Source: Planctomycetota bacterium (GTDB taxonomy: Bacteria; Planctomycetota; Brocadiia; JAJRTI01). Taken from it: a DNA stretch of 9,876 bases. The stretch's first letter is position 1. Each line of letters begins with the position of its first letter. Positions 1 to 6,219 of the stretch are shown piece by piece. The stretch spans positions 1 through 9,876 of the forward strand of contig JAJRTI010000248.1 of the NCBI GenBank assembly GCA_024278415.1. Reading direction: 5' to 3'. The notes under the pieces are model-generated. The model made no database searches and had not been told where the DNA came from. It was given only the letters and a program-made list of their open reading frames with translations. A program made the translations under genes and the position numbers.

Positions 1-2
1 AG

Positions 3-305
3 TTCGGCATGGGCTTCCCGTGCAAGCCCTCTTACTCCGGTTGGTACATCGGCGAGCACGGGTGGCTTGGCTTCGAGGGGCGCGGCCGGGTCACTCTCGA
101 GTTGGCCGACGGAACCCAGGAGGTGTGCGAGCCCGACGAGGGGGACGTGGTCGCCCGCGACACGGACAACTTCATTGCCGAGGTGCTGGACGCCGCGGAC
201 TCATGGGTGCCGGAAGCGCAGACGCTGCGAGCCATGCGGCTTTGCCTTGCCGCGGCCGAATCCGCGCGGACCGGCGAGACGGTGGACGTGTGCAGTAAAA
301 CGTAA
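3..305 (+). CDS. Gfo/Idh/MocA-type oxidoreductase, C-terminal fragment (5' end outside window)
   Basis: The frame is open from the left edge, and about 100 residues are visible before the TAA stop at 303-305. The fragment has a beta-strand-rich stretch (GWYIGEHGWLGFEG, then RVTLELADG) followed by DTDNFIAEVLDAAD, then a helix with LRAMRLCLAAAESARTGE and VDV. This order is typical of the C-terminus of Gfo/Idh/MocA NAD(P)-dependent sugar or inositol dehydrogenases: the last beta-sheet strands, NFI...L, a helix leading to the C-terminus, then TG..V.V. The Rossmann domain and the catalytic Lys/His residues lie outside the window, so substrate and activity cannot be judged. The ATG at position 9 is internal and is not the start. 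The last residues (CSKT) are encoded by the left arm of the palindrome at 296-363, which suggests that the repeat set the present 3' end of the gene. Family assignment is good; function is open. Confidence 0.78.
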   Translation, partial: FGMGFPCKPSYSGWYIGEHGWLGFEGRGRVTLELADGTQEVCEPDEGDVVARDTDNFIAEVLDAADSWVPEAQTLRAMRLCLAAAESARTGETVDVCSKT

Positions 306-363
306 CGGCGTAAAACGTAAGCGGAGGCGTGTTGCGTTCTTGCGTTTTACGCCTTACGTTTTA
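296..363. repeat. Long palindrome with internal 15-base repeat, overlapping a stop codon
   Basis: The left arm 296-320 contains taaaacgtaa twice (296-305 and 311-320, period 15). It pairs with the right arm 340-363. Bases 296-305 match 354-363 perfectly. Bases 307-320 match 340-353 except for one position, which would be a G-U pair in RNA. Base 306 is bulged and the loop is 321-339. The structure covers the stop codon of the upstream gene (303-305) and ends 9 bases before the next start codon. It could act as an attenuating or terminating hairpin between the two plus-strand genes, but no clear T-tract follows beyond the arm itself. It could equally be a copy of a dispersed repeat. Confidence 0.8.
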
Positions 364-372
364 TCCCTCTCC

Positions 373-1584
373 ATGCCAACCCCATCCAATCCCATCCACA
401 CGGACGCCATTGTCATCGGCGGCGGCATCGTCTGCTCCGCCATCGCCTACTGGCTGGCCGAAGCCGGATGGGAGGTGGCGCTGTTCGAACGCCGCGCGCT
501 GGCAAGCGGAGCGTCCGGCCGGAACGGCGGGATGCTCATGCAGGTGGACGGCCGGGATTCCGACGCGGACGCGATACTCACGCGCCTCAAGTACGCGCAC
601 GCCAACGTGGACATCCTGAAGTCGCTCCCCAGCAAGAGTGGCGTGGATATCCGCATGCGCCATTGCGGCAGCCTCGACGTAGCCACGAACGACGAGGAAG
701 TCGATTTGCTGCGCGAGTTGGTCGAGTTCCAACACGGCATCGGCGACATGGAGATCGAGTTCCTCCAAGGCGAATCGCTCCGCCGCGTCTCGCCGGTCAT
801 GTCCGATCTCGCGCTTGCCGCGCGTTTTCGTCCATCGGATGGTTGGGTCGATCCGTTCTTCATCGTGCGCGCCTACGCGGTCCTCGCACAGCGGCATGGA
901 GCCCGTATTCTCACACACTCGCCTGTCGATGAGATTGTCATGGATGGCGACCGCGCCCTCGGTGTGAGCGCAGGCGGCGTGGTCCACGAGGCGCCCATAG
1001 TCGTCAACGCCACCAATGGGTGGGCCGCGAGACTGACGCCAGAGATGCCCATCATCCCGCTTCGCTCGATAGCGGTTCTCACGGAAGCCGTCCCGCCGGT
1101 CCCCGCGCTCACGTTCGAGGCGGAGCTGTGGAACCAAGTCGTGTACGGCGCGACCCAGACAGCCGCGGGTAACTTGCTCGTCGGCGGACCGCCTGAAGCC
1201 GCTGCCACGGTGGATGGGCAGTTCATCGAAACCACTTCCTTCTTCGAAGTCGTCCAGAACACCGCGGTGCTGACCGAGCTGTTCCCCGACTTCGCGAAGT
1301 TGGCGATCATCAGGTCATGGTCTGGCGCAATGGGCATCACGCCAGACGGGTTGCCGGCGGTTGGGCGAGTGCCGGGCAGGCAGGGGCTCTACGTGTGCGC
1401 GGGCTTCCCCAATGGGATGGCGTTCACCAGCATCATGGCCAAGCTGTGCGCGCAGGCGATCCTCGGCCGCGAGCCTACGCTGCCCCTGGGGCCATATGAC
1501 GCACAGCGCTTCGCGGGGGTGAAGGTCGGCTGGCCGGAGCGCTACAACTACACCGTGCTGGCGGACTTCCTCGCGCGACGCTGA
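373..1584 (+). CDS. FAD-dependent oxidoreductase, DAO family (glycine/D-amino-acid/sarcosine oxidase-like)
   Basis: The 403-residue product fits the DAO family (usually about 370-430 residues). These flavoenzymes oxidise amines or D-/N-methyl amino acids to imines, passing electrons to oxygen or an electron carrier. The N-terminal FAD Rossmann motif is at residues 11-40 (DAIVIGGGIVCSAIAYWL, ending in the ribose-binding acid of VALFE). It is followed by SGASGRNGG (45-53), typical of sarcosine/glycine oxidase relatives. The C-terminal FAD-contact region RSWSGAMGITPDGLPAVG (314-331) and AGFPNGMAF (343-351) are also present. The third glycine of GxGxxG is Cys21. The ATG at 373 was chosen because the FAD motif begins 10 residues later. 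The frame is open upstream to 67 but runs through the repeat and over the preceding gene. No Shine-Dalgarno sequence is visible before 373. The substrate cannot be read from the sequence. The gene converges on the D-aminopeptidase gene, 5 bases apart. Confidence 0.88.
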   Translation: MPTPSNPIHTDAIVIGGGIVCSAIAYWLAEAGWEVALFERRALASGASGRNGGMLMQVDGRDSDADAILTRLKYAHANVDILKSLPSKSGVDIRMRHCGSLDVATNDEEVDLLRELVEFQHGIGDMEIEFLQGESLRRVSPVMSDLALAARFRPSDGWVDPFFIVRAYAVLAQRHGARILTHSPVDEIVMDGDRALGVSAGGVVHEAPIVVNATNGWAARLTPEMPIIPLRSIAVLTEAVPPVPALTFEAELWNQVVYGATQTAAGNLLVGGPPEAAATVDGQFIETTSFFEVVQNTAVLTELFPDFAKLAIIRSWSGAMGITPDGLPAVGRVPGRQGLYVCAGFPNGMAFTSIMAKLCAQAILGREPTLPLGPYDAQRFAGVKVGWPERYNYTVLADFLARR

Positions 1585-1589
1585 CGCAC

Positions 1590-2396
1590 TCAGCCAGTCT
1601 TGATCTTCAGGTATTGCCACCACGCGTCCGTCACGGATAGGCCCTCCAGGCGCAACGTCCCCTCCGACACAAACGCGCGCGGGGCTCGCGCCTTCACCCG
1701 GTCGCGGAGGTCGCTTGCGGCGAGGTCGATCTCCATCACGATGGGCGGCGCGAACGCGTACGGCTTCACTTTGCCAATCTGCGCCATGGCTCGTTTGGCT
1801 CCCTCTTCCAAGCGCTTGGCCGTCTCCTCGGCCGCGTAGCACTTGCCCTCCTCCAGATCGATCGACTCCTTCACGGTCACCGTGACCACGCCCTCGATGG
1901 TCGCCTCGGCCTCCTCCGCGCCCTTGGAGTCGCCGGTCATGAGGATCAGCGGGACGCCGAAGTCGCCGGCAATGGCCGCCTCGACTCCGATCTCACCCAT
2001 GACCGCGCCGTTGACGCGGATGTCCTGCGTCTCGTGCTCGTAGCTGTGTGCGAGCAGACCGCCGGGCGCGCCCGCCTTCGCGTGCAGACCGACCAAGGAC
2101 ATGCCATCGAAGCTGCTGTCGAGCCCGCCTGCATTCCCAGGCTCGTACATGGCTTTGTTGGCGATCACCTCGACGTCGGCATCAAGCTCGTCCATCGCTA
2201 TGTTCGTGCCGTAATAGTGCATGTCGTAGATGGCCACGTGCGTGGCTCCGCCGGCCTTGAGCCCAGCCACAACCGCGTTGAGGTCGCTCATGAGCATTTT
2301 CACGGCCGACGGGTAGTCGTCACCCCCCGGCTCACACTGCTCGAACCGCGTCATGCCGGTCAGACCTTCCATGTCGCAGCGGATCATGATCTTCAT
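1590..2396 (-). CDS. dppA: M55 family D-aminopeptidase (DppA-like)
   Basis: The 268-residue product matches the length of Bacillus subtilis DppA, a self-compartmentalising zinc enzyme that removes N-terminal D-amino acids (for example D-Ala) from short peptides. The expected zinc-ligand set is in place: Asp8 and Glu10 (CDMEGLTG), His60 (YDMHYYG), His105 (GLHAKAG) and Glu135 (NGAVMGEIG). His117 (LLAHSYEH) corresponds to the conserved catalytic-site histidine. No signal peptide is seen, consistent with a cytoplasmic enzyme. The start is ATG (2394-2396), preceded by only a weak purine-rich stretch (GAGAGA). The gene lies 75 bases downstream of vapC on the same strand, so readthrough is possible, but an independent promoter could not be identified. 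It faces a DAO-family oxidoreductase, a possible functional partner in D-amino-acid use. The family is sure; the physiological substrate is inferred. Confidence 0.92.
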   Translation of the reverse strand: MKIMIRCDMEGLTGMTRFEQCEPGGDDYPSAVKMLMSDLNAVVAGLKAGGATHVAIYDMHYYGTNIAMDELDADVEVIANKAMYEPGNAGGLDSSFDGMSLVGLHAKAGAPGGLLAHSYEHETQDIRVNGAVMGEIGVEAAIAGDFGVPLILMTGDSKGAEEAEATIEGVVTVTVKESIDLEEGKCYAAEETAKRLEEGAKRAMAQIGKVKPYAFAPPIVMEIDLAASDLRDRVKARAPRAFVSEGTLRLEGLSVTDAWWQYLKIKTG

Positions 2397-2471
2397 ACTT
2401 GGTCTCTCTCACTCTTGCAGGTAGCCTGAGAATGCTATGGGCATCGTCGCTGTCGGGTGTCCCAACCAAAG

Positions 2472-2879
2472 TCACCTACTACCCTGCCAGTCCTCTACCT
2501 CCAGCCCGTCAACTCGGCCAAACTCGTGCACATTGTGCGTGACGACTGCCAGCCCATTCGACAAAGCGATCGACGCGATGAGCAGGTCGTTGGGCCCGAT
2601 CAGAGCGCCCTTCCTGGCCAAGGCAGCCCTCTGCCTACCGTACACCTCCGCAGCCGCGTCATCGAAGGGAAGTGACCGGAAGCAAGCAAACAACTCCTTG
2701 AGCAGTGCGAGGTTGTGTTGCGCCCTGTCACTGTGCCACGCACCGTAGAGCAACTCGCCCTTCACAACCGAACATAGACAGATATCTCTGGGTTCACATT
2801 CACGCATCCGCTCGGCGACTCGCGAACTACGCGCGTTCAGATACTCGATGCACGTGTTCGTGTCCAACATGTACCTCAA
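2472..2879 (-). CDS. vapC: VapC-type PIN-domain ribonuclease toxin
   Basis: The 135-residue product is a typical PIN toxin, a Mg-dependent endoribonuclease that cuts RNA (often tRNA) when not held by its antitoxin. The acidic catalytic set is visible: Asp6 (MRYMLDTNTC), Glu42 (VVKGELLYG) and Asp98 (GPNDLLIAS). The C-terminal motif THNVHEFGRVDGLEVEDW (114-131) is characteristic of this VapC group. I chose the TTG at 2877-2879 as start because it gives MRYMLDTN, the usual beginning of the family. It also overlaps the antitoxin stop as TTGA and is preceded by GGGAG at a suitable distance. The alternative ATG at 2868-2870 shortens the protein by three residues. A longer open frame upstream simply crosses the antitoxin gene. 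Toxin and antitoxin form one operon read from vapB. Nothing suggests the toxin is inactive. Confidence 0.9.
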   Translation of the reverse strand: MRYMLDTNTCIEYLNARSSRVAERMRECEPRDICLCSVVKGELLYGAWHSDRAQHNLALLKELFACFRSLPFDDAAAEVYGRQRAALARKGALIGPNDLLIASIALSNGLAVVTHNVHEFGRVDGLEVEDWQGSR

Positions 2880-3115
2880 CGAAGCTTCTCCCGCCTCTCG
2901 TACTCCCCTTGATCCTCTCGGACAAGCGGAACCCCTTGCCACATCCCGGCCGTCCTCTCGAAAAAGCCGGGCGGCCACCCCGCACCACCACCAGACTGGC
3001 AAATAGGGCTGACAACGACAACGGCCTCAACGTCTTGCTCTGGCACACCGGTTGGCACCCGAAGCGACAACATGCCGTCCGCCTCGGTGTGCCCTCTGAC
3101 CACAATGGGTTTCAT
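2876..3115 (-). CDS. vapB: VapB-type antitoxin partner of the PIN toxin
   Basis: This small protein of 79 residues is encoded immediately upstream of and overlapping the PIN toxin gene. Its N-terminal part (MKPIVVRGHTEADGMLSLRV, 1-20) looks like a short beta-rich DNA-binding/dimerisation segment, as in AbrB-like or related VapB antitoxins. The C-terminal part carries GWPPGFFERT (46-55) followed by WQG.PLV...QGEYE. I recall this pattern from antitoxins next to PIN toxins in Planctomycetota-type genomes; it probably forms the peptide that wraps around VapC. The ATG (3113-3115) has a full-length Shine-Dalgarno AAGGAGGT four bases upstream, much stronger than those of its neighbours. This fits the need for antitoxin in excess. 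Antitoxins of this type usually repress their own promoter together with the toxin. Assignment rests mainly on position, size and the WPPGFFE motif. Confidence 0.85.
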   Translation of the reverse strand: MKPIVVRGHTEADGMLSLRVPTGVPEQDVEAVVVVSPICQSGGGAGWPPGFFERTAGMWQGVPLVREDQGEYERREKLR

Positions 3116-3119
3116 ATAG

Positions 3120-3127
3120 ACCTCCTT
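3120..3127 (-). promoter_or_regulatory. Strong ribosome binding site of the antitoxin gene
   Basis: On the minus strand the sequence reads AAGGAGGT, ending four bases before the antitoxin ATG. It is complementary to the full anti-Shine-Dalgarno core. It decides the antitoxin start and contrasts with the weak sites of dppA and the DAO gene. Confidence 0.8.
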
Positions 3128-3186
3128 GCCTCATGGAGCGCACTGTCGCCATAATCCACAGGGGAGCATAGACGCTGGCCTGCATC

Positions 3187-3215
3187 AGAATACAGCCAAT
3201 CGTCCGCCAGCGCAA
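3187..3215 (-). promoter_or_regulatory. Candidate sigma70-type promoter for vapBC
   Basis: On the minus strand TTGCGC (3210-3215) and TATTCT (3187-3192) are separated by 17 bases. They match the TTGACA/TATAAT consensus at 3/6 and 4/6 positions. The position, about 72 bases before the antitoxin ATG, is plausible. Such partial matches occur by chance, so this remains a candidate. Confidence 0.3.
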
Positions 3216-3230
3216 GGAAATGCTACGAGA

Positions 3231-3260
3231 ACGGGCGAGCGCCTTGCGACGCTCGCCCGT
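3231..3260. terminator. Perfect 11-bp GC-rich hairpin, possible ppdK terminator
   Basis: Acgggcgagcg (3231-3241) and cgctcgcccgt (3250-3260) are perfect inverted copies around an 8-base loop. The hairpin lies 76 bases downstream of the ppdK stop on the minus strand and just upstream of the vapBC promoter candidate. It could separate the two transcription units. There is no run of T after the stem on either strand, so a classical intrinsic terminator is not established; a processing or mRNA-stabilising stem is an alternative. Confidence 0.5.
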
Positions 3261-3303
3261 AAGGTCTCCAGTCATGTCAGAATTCGAAATCAGACGACTG
3301 CAA

Positions 3304-3338
3304 CTGACCGCTGACTTCTGATCGCTGGCCTCTGACCT
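3304..3338 (-). repeat. Five-unit tandem heptanucleotide repeat (NNNTCAG type) starting in the ppdK stop codon
   Basis: On the minus strand five consecutive 7-base units are seen: AGGTCAG, AGGCCAG, CGATCAG, AAGTCAG and CGGTCAG (3338 down to 3304). Each ends in CAG, and four of five end in TCAG. The first unit begins with the last two bases of the ppdK TAG stop. The exact 7-base spacing with varying first bases resembles the short tandemly repeated heptamers (STRR) known from cyanobacteria. Copy number is low, but the period is exact. Confidence 0.75.
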
Positions 3339-6066
3339 AGCCTGCCTTCTCTTCCGCCACAGCCTGGGCCGCTGCGAGCCGTGCGATGGGCACGCGGAAC
3401 GGCGAGCAACTCACGTAGTCCATGCCCACTCGGTGGCAGAACTTCACGCTCTCGCCCTCGCCGCCGTGCTCGCCGCAGATGCCGATCTTCAGCTTCGGCC
3501 GCACCGAGCGGCCGCGCTCGACGCCGATCCGCACGAGTTGACCGATGCCGTCCTGGTCAAGCACGTTGAAGGGATCGTTTTCCATGATGCCCTTCTCGAT
3601 GTAGTCGCCCACAAACGCGCCCACGTCGTCGCGGCTGAAGCCAAAGCCCATCTGCGTCAGGTCGTTGGTGCCGAAGCTGAAGAACTCCGCCTCCTCCGCG
3701 ATCTTATCCGCGAGCAGCGCAGCGCGCGGGATTTCGATCATCGTGCCGACCATGTACTTGAGTTGGGACTTCTTGAGCTTGTACTTCTTCAGCACGTCTG
3801 CCGCGATCTTCTCGACCATGACCTTGTGCAGCTTGAACTCCGCGACATCACACACGACCGGGATCATGATTTCTGGCTGGGGCTTCTTGCCCTTCTTCTT
3901 CAACTCGGCCGCGGCCTCGAGGACCGCCCGGATCTGCATCTCGGACACCTCTGGATACGTCACGCCTAGGCGTACGCCGCGGTTGCCCATCATCGGGTTG
4001 GTCTCGTGCAACTCCGCCGCGCGCGCTTTGAACTGGGCAGGCTTGAGGCCGGTGGCTTTGCAGAGCTTGGCGACTTCGGCCTTCTCCTGCGGGATGAACT
4101 CGTGCAGGGGCGGGTCGAGCAGGCGAATGGTGACGGGCTTGCCGTCCATGACGTTCATGACCGCCATCATGTCCTTCTTGACGTACGGGAACAGCTCCGT
4201 GAGCGCCTTCCTGCGGTCCGCTTCGGTATCGGCAACGATCATCTTGCGCAATGAGAAGAGCGGCTTCTCGGAGCCTTCGCCGTAGAACATGTGCTCGGTC
4301 CTGAAGAGGCCGATGCCCTCGGCGCCGAACTCGATGGCCTTAGCTGCATCCTCGGCGGTTTCCGCGTTGGTGCGCACCTTGAGCTTGCGAATCTTATCGC
4401 AGAACTTCATGAATTCGGTGAAGTTCTTGTCGGTCGCTCCCGATACAGTGGCGATCTCGCCGATGTACACGTCGCCCTTGCTGCCGTTCAGGCTCACGAC
4501 GGTGCCTTCCTTGTAGGTCTTGCCGTCGATGACCATGGACTTGCCCTTGCAAGAGATGTCGGCCGCGCCAACGATGCAGCACTTGCCCCAGCCGCGCGCC
4601 ACGAGTGCCGCGTGCGAGGTCATGCCGCCGCGCGCGGTCAGGATGCCCTTGGCCGCGCGCATGCCGGTCACGTCTTCCGGATTGGTCTCTTCGCGCACGA
4701 GGATGACGGTCTCGCCCTTGGCCGCCCAGTCGACCGCGTCCTTCGCTGTGAAGACGATCTTTCCGACGGCGCCGCCGGGGCCGGCGGGCAAGCCGGAGCA
4801 CACAGGCTTGGTCTTTTTCATCGCGGCGGGATCGAGGATGGGGTGCAGCAGTTCGTCGAGCTGGTCGGGCCGCACCCGGCTCACGGCCTCTTCGGGCGTG
4901 ATCTTCCATGAGCCCCTCTGTTTGACCATTTCGACGGCCCTACGCACCGCGGCCGTGCCGTTGCGTTTGCCGGTGCGGGTCTGGAGCATAAAGAGCTTGC
5001 CCGCTTGGATCGTGCACTCGATGTCCTGCATGTCGCGGTAGTGCGCTTCGAGCCTATTGCGGATATCCACAAGCTGCTTGTAGATGTCGGGCATCGCCCG
5101 TTCGAGGCTCACAAGCCCCTCGTCCGCGTCCGTGCGCATATCTTCGTTCAGCAAGTTGGGCGTGCGAATGCCGGCCACCACGTCCTCGCCCTGCGCATTG
5201 ACCAGCCACTCGCCGTAGAACCTATTCTCGCCCGTAGCCGGGTTGCGGGTAAACGCCACGCCAGTTGCGCAGTCATCGCCCATGTTGCCGAAGGCCATAG
5301 CTTGCACGTTCGTGGCCGTGCCCCACGCGTGGGGAATGCCCTCAATCTCCCGGTACTCGATCGCGCGCTTGCCGTTCCATGAGGCGAATACCGCGCTGAT
5401 GCCGCCCCAGAGCTGGTCCATCGCATCGTCGGGGAAGTCCTTCTTGAGGACTTGCTTCACCTTCTTCTTGTAGAGATCGCAGATCTTCTTCAGATCCTCG
5501 GCGTTCAGGTCCGTATCGCTCTTAGCGCCGACCTCGTCCTTCACCTTGTCCAAGATCACTTCGAGCTGCTTGCGGATGCCCCGGTCTTCTTCGGGCTCGA
5601 TGCCAGCGCTCTTCTCCATGACGACGTCCGAGTACATGGTGATGAGTCGCCGGTAGGCGTCGTACACGAAGCGTTCGTCGCCAGACTTTTTGATGAGGCC
5701 GGGGATGGTCTTCGTGGTCAGGCCGATATTGAGCACAGTCTCCATCATGCCCGGCATGCTCTGCCGCGCTCCGGACCGGCACGAGACGAGCAGCGGATCC
5801 TCTGGGTCGCCGTACTGGCAGCCCATGACCTTTTCGATGTGCTTCAGGGCTTTCTCCGCGTCGGCCTTCAAGCCAGGAGGATACTGGCCGTTGTGCTCCA
5901 TGAAATACGTGCACACATCGGTGGTGATCGTGAACCCCGCGGGCACGGGCAGGCCGAGGCTGGCCATTTCGGCGAGGTTGGCGCCCTTGCCGCCGAGCAG
6001 ATTCTTCATGTCGGCTTGCCCATCGGCAATGCCACCGCCAAAACGATACACTTTGTAGTCAGGCAT
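3337..6066 (-). CDS. ppdK: Pyruvate, phosphate dikinase
   Basis: The 909-residue protein interconverts pyruvate + ATP + phosphate with PEP + AMP + pyrophosphate, linking glycolysis and gluconeogenesis in the cytoplasm. All three domains are present in the usual order and length. The N-terminal ATP-grasp nucleotide-binding domain (about 1-340) has LLGGKGANLAEM and SGARQSMPGMMETVLNIGLT. The swivelling phosphohistidine domain (about 395-515) has GGMTSHAALVARG with the phosphorylated His485 and the adjacent Thr483. The C-terminal PEP/pyruvate TIM barrel (about 530-905) has GIGLFRTEHMF, FGTNDLTQ (798-805) and CGEHGGE with the catalytic Cys864. The ATG at 6064-6066 is preferred because AAGGAG lies 10 bases upstream. 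A TTG three codons earlier would sit only one base from that site. The gene is probably monocistronic: its own promoter candidate lies upstream and a hairpin lies downstream. It appears intact. Confidence 0.98.
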   Translation of the reverse strand: MPDYKVYRFGGGIADGQADMKNLLGGKGANLAEMASLGLPVPAGFTITTDVCTYFMEHNGQYPPGLKADAEKALKHIEKVMGCQYGDPEDPLLVSCRSGARQSMPGMMETVLNIGLTTKTIPGLIKKSGDERFVYDAYRRLITMYSDVVMEKSAGIEPEEDRGIRKQLEVILDKVKDEVGAKSDTDLNAEDLKKICDLYKKKVKQVLKKDFPDDAMDQLWGGISAVFASWNGKRAIEYREIEGIPHAWGTATNVQAMAFGNMGDDCATGVAFTRNPATGENRFYGEWLVNAQGEDVVAGIRTPNLLNEDMRTDADEGLVSLERAMPDIYKQLVDIRNRLEAHYRDMQDIECTIQAGKLFMLQTRTGKRNGTAAVRRAVEMVKQRGSWKITPEEAVSRVRPDQLDELLHPILDPAAMKKTKPVCSGLPAGPGGAVGKIVFTAKDAVDWAAKGETVILVREETNPEDVTGMRAAKGILTARGGMTSHAALVARGWGKCCIVGAADISCKGKSMVIDGKTYKEGTVVSLNGSKGDVYIGEIATVSGATDKNFTEFMKFCDKIRKLKVRTNAETAEDAAKAIEFGAEGIGLFRTEHMFYGEGSEKPLFSLRKMIVADTEADRRKALTELFPYVKKDMMAVMNVMDGKPVTIRLLDPPLHEFIPQEKAEVAKLCKATGLKPAQFKARAAELHETNPMMGNRGVRLGVTYPEVSEMQIRAVLEAAAELKKKGKKPQPEIMIPVVCDVAEFKLHKVMVEKIAADVLKKYKLKKSQLKYMVGTMIEIPRAALLADKIAEEAEFFSFGTNDLTQMGFGFSRDDVGAFVGDYIEKGIMENDPFNVLDQDGIGQLVRIGVERGRSVRPKLKIGICGEHGGEGESVKFCHRVGMDYVSCSPFRVPIARLAAAQAVAEEKAG

Positions 6067-6076
6067 GCTATGCAAA

Positions 6077-6082
6077 CTCCTT
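6077..6082 (-). promoter_or_regulatory. Ribosome binding site deciding the ppdK start
   Basis: AAGGAG on the minus strand stands 10 bases before the ATG at 6064-6066 and one base before an in-frame TTG at 6073-6075. The spacing favours the ATG. Confidence 0.6.
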
Positions 6083-6125
6083 CGTTACGGAACGAGGTCA
6101 GGTTAGCTACATTGCGCCCGCGCTG

Positions 6126-6144
6126 CGAAAGCCGGACGCTTTCG
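6126..6144 (-). other. Small hairpin in the ppdK leader
   Basis: Cgaaagc (6126-6132) and gctttcg (6138-6144) form a perfect 7-bp stem with a 5-base loop, about 60 bases upstream of the ppdK start and downstream of the promoter candidate. It would lie in the 5' leader of the mRNA. Whether it has a regulatory role is unknown. Confidence 0.4.
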
Positions 6145-6165
6145 GGTGTGGGTACTTAAACCAAG

Positions 6166-6194
6166 AGGATAGCAGATCGAGCATGCCTTCGCAA
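6166..6194 (-). promoter_or_regulatory. Candidate sigma70-type promoter for ppdK
   Basis: On the minus strand TTGCGA (6189-6194) and TATCCT (6166-6171) are 17 bases apart, each matching the consensus at 4/6. The implied transcript would start near 6159, leaving a leader of about 95 bases. This is the best pair I found in the upstream region, but there is no experimental support. Confidence 0.4.
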
Positions 6195-6219
6195 CTTGAG
6201 GAGCCCAAGGGGGCGTATG

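Noticed and set aside
67..372. N-terminal extension of the FAD oxidoreductase to position 67
   Set aside because: The extension would overlap the preceding oxidoreductase gene, read through the palindrome and give an Arg-rich sequence before a normal FAD-domain start.
361..1137. Minus-strand open frame of 258 codons
   Set aside because: It is antisense to the clearly recognisable FAD oxidoreductase and shows no family features.
3027..3275. Minus-strand open frame of 82 codons upstream of vapC
   Set aside because: It overlaps the antitoxin gene in another frame and runs over the promoter candidate and hairpin; no homology was recognised.
3433..3969. Plus-strand open frame opposite ppdK (178 codons), and similar ones at 4291-4911 and 5452-6159
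   Set aside because: They are mirror frames of a strongly supported ppdK gene and have no recognisable domains.
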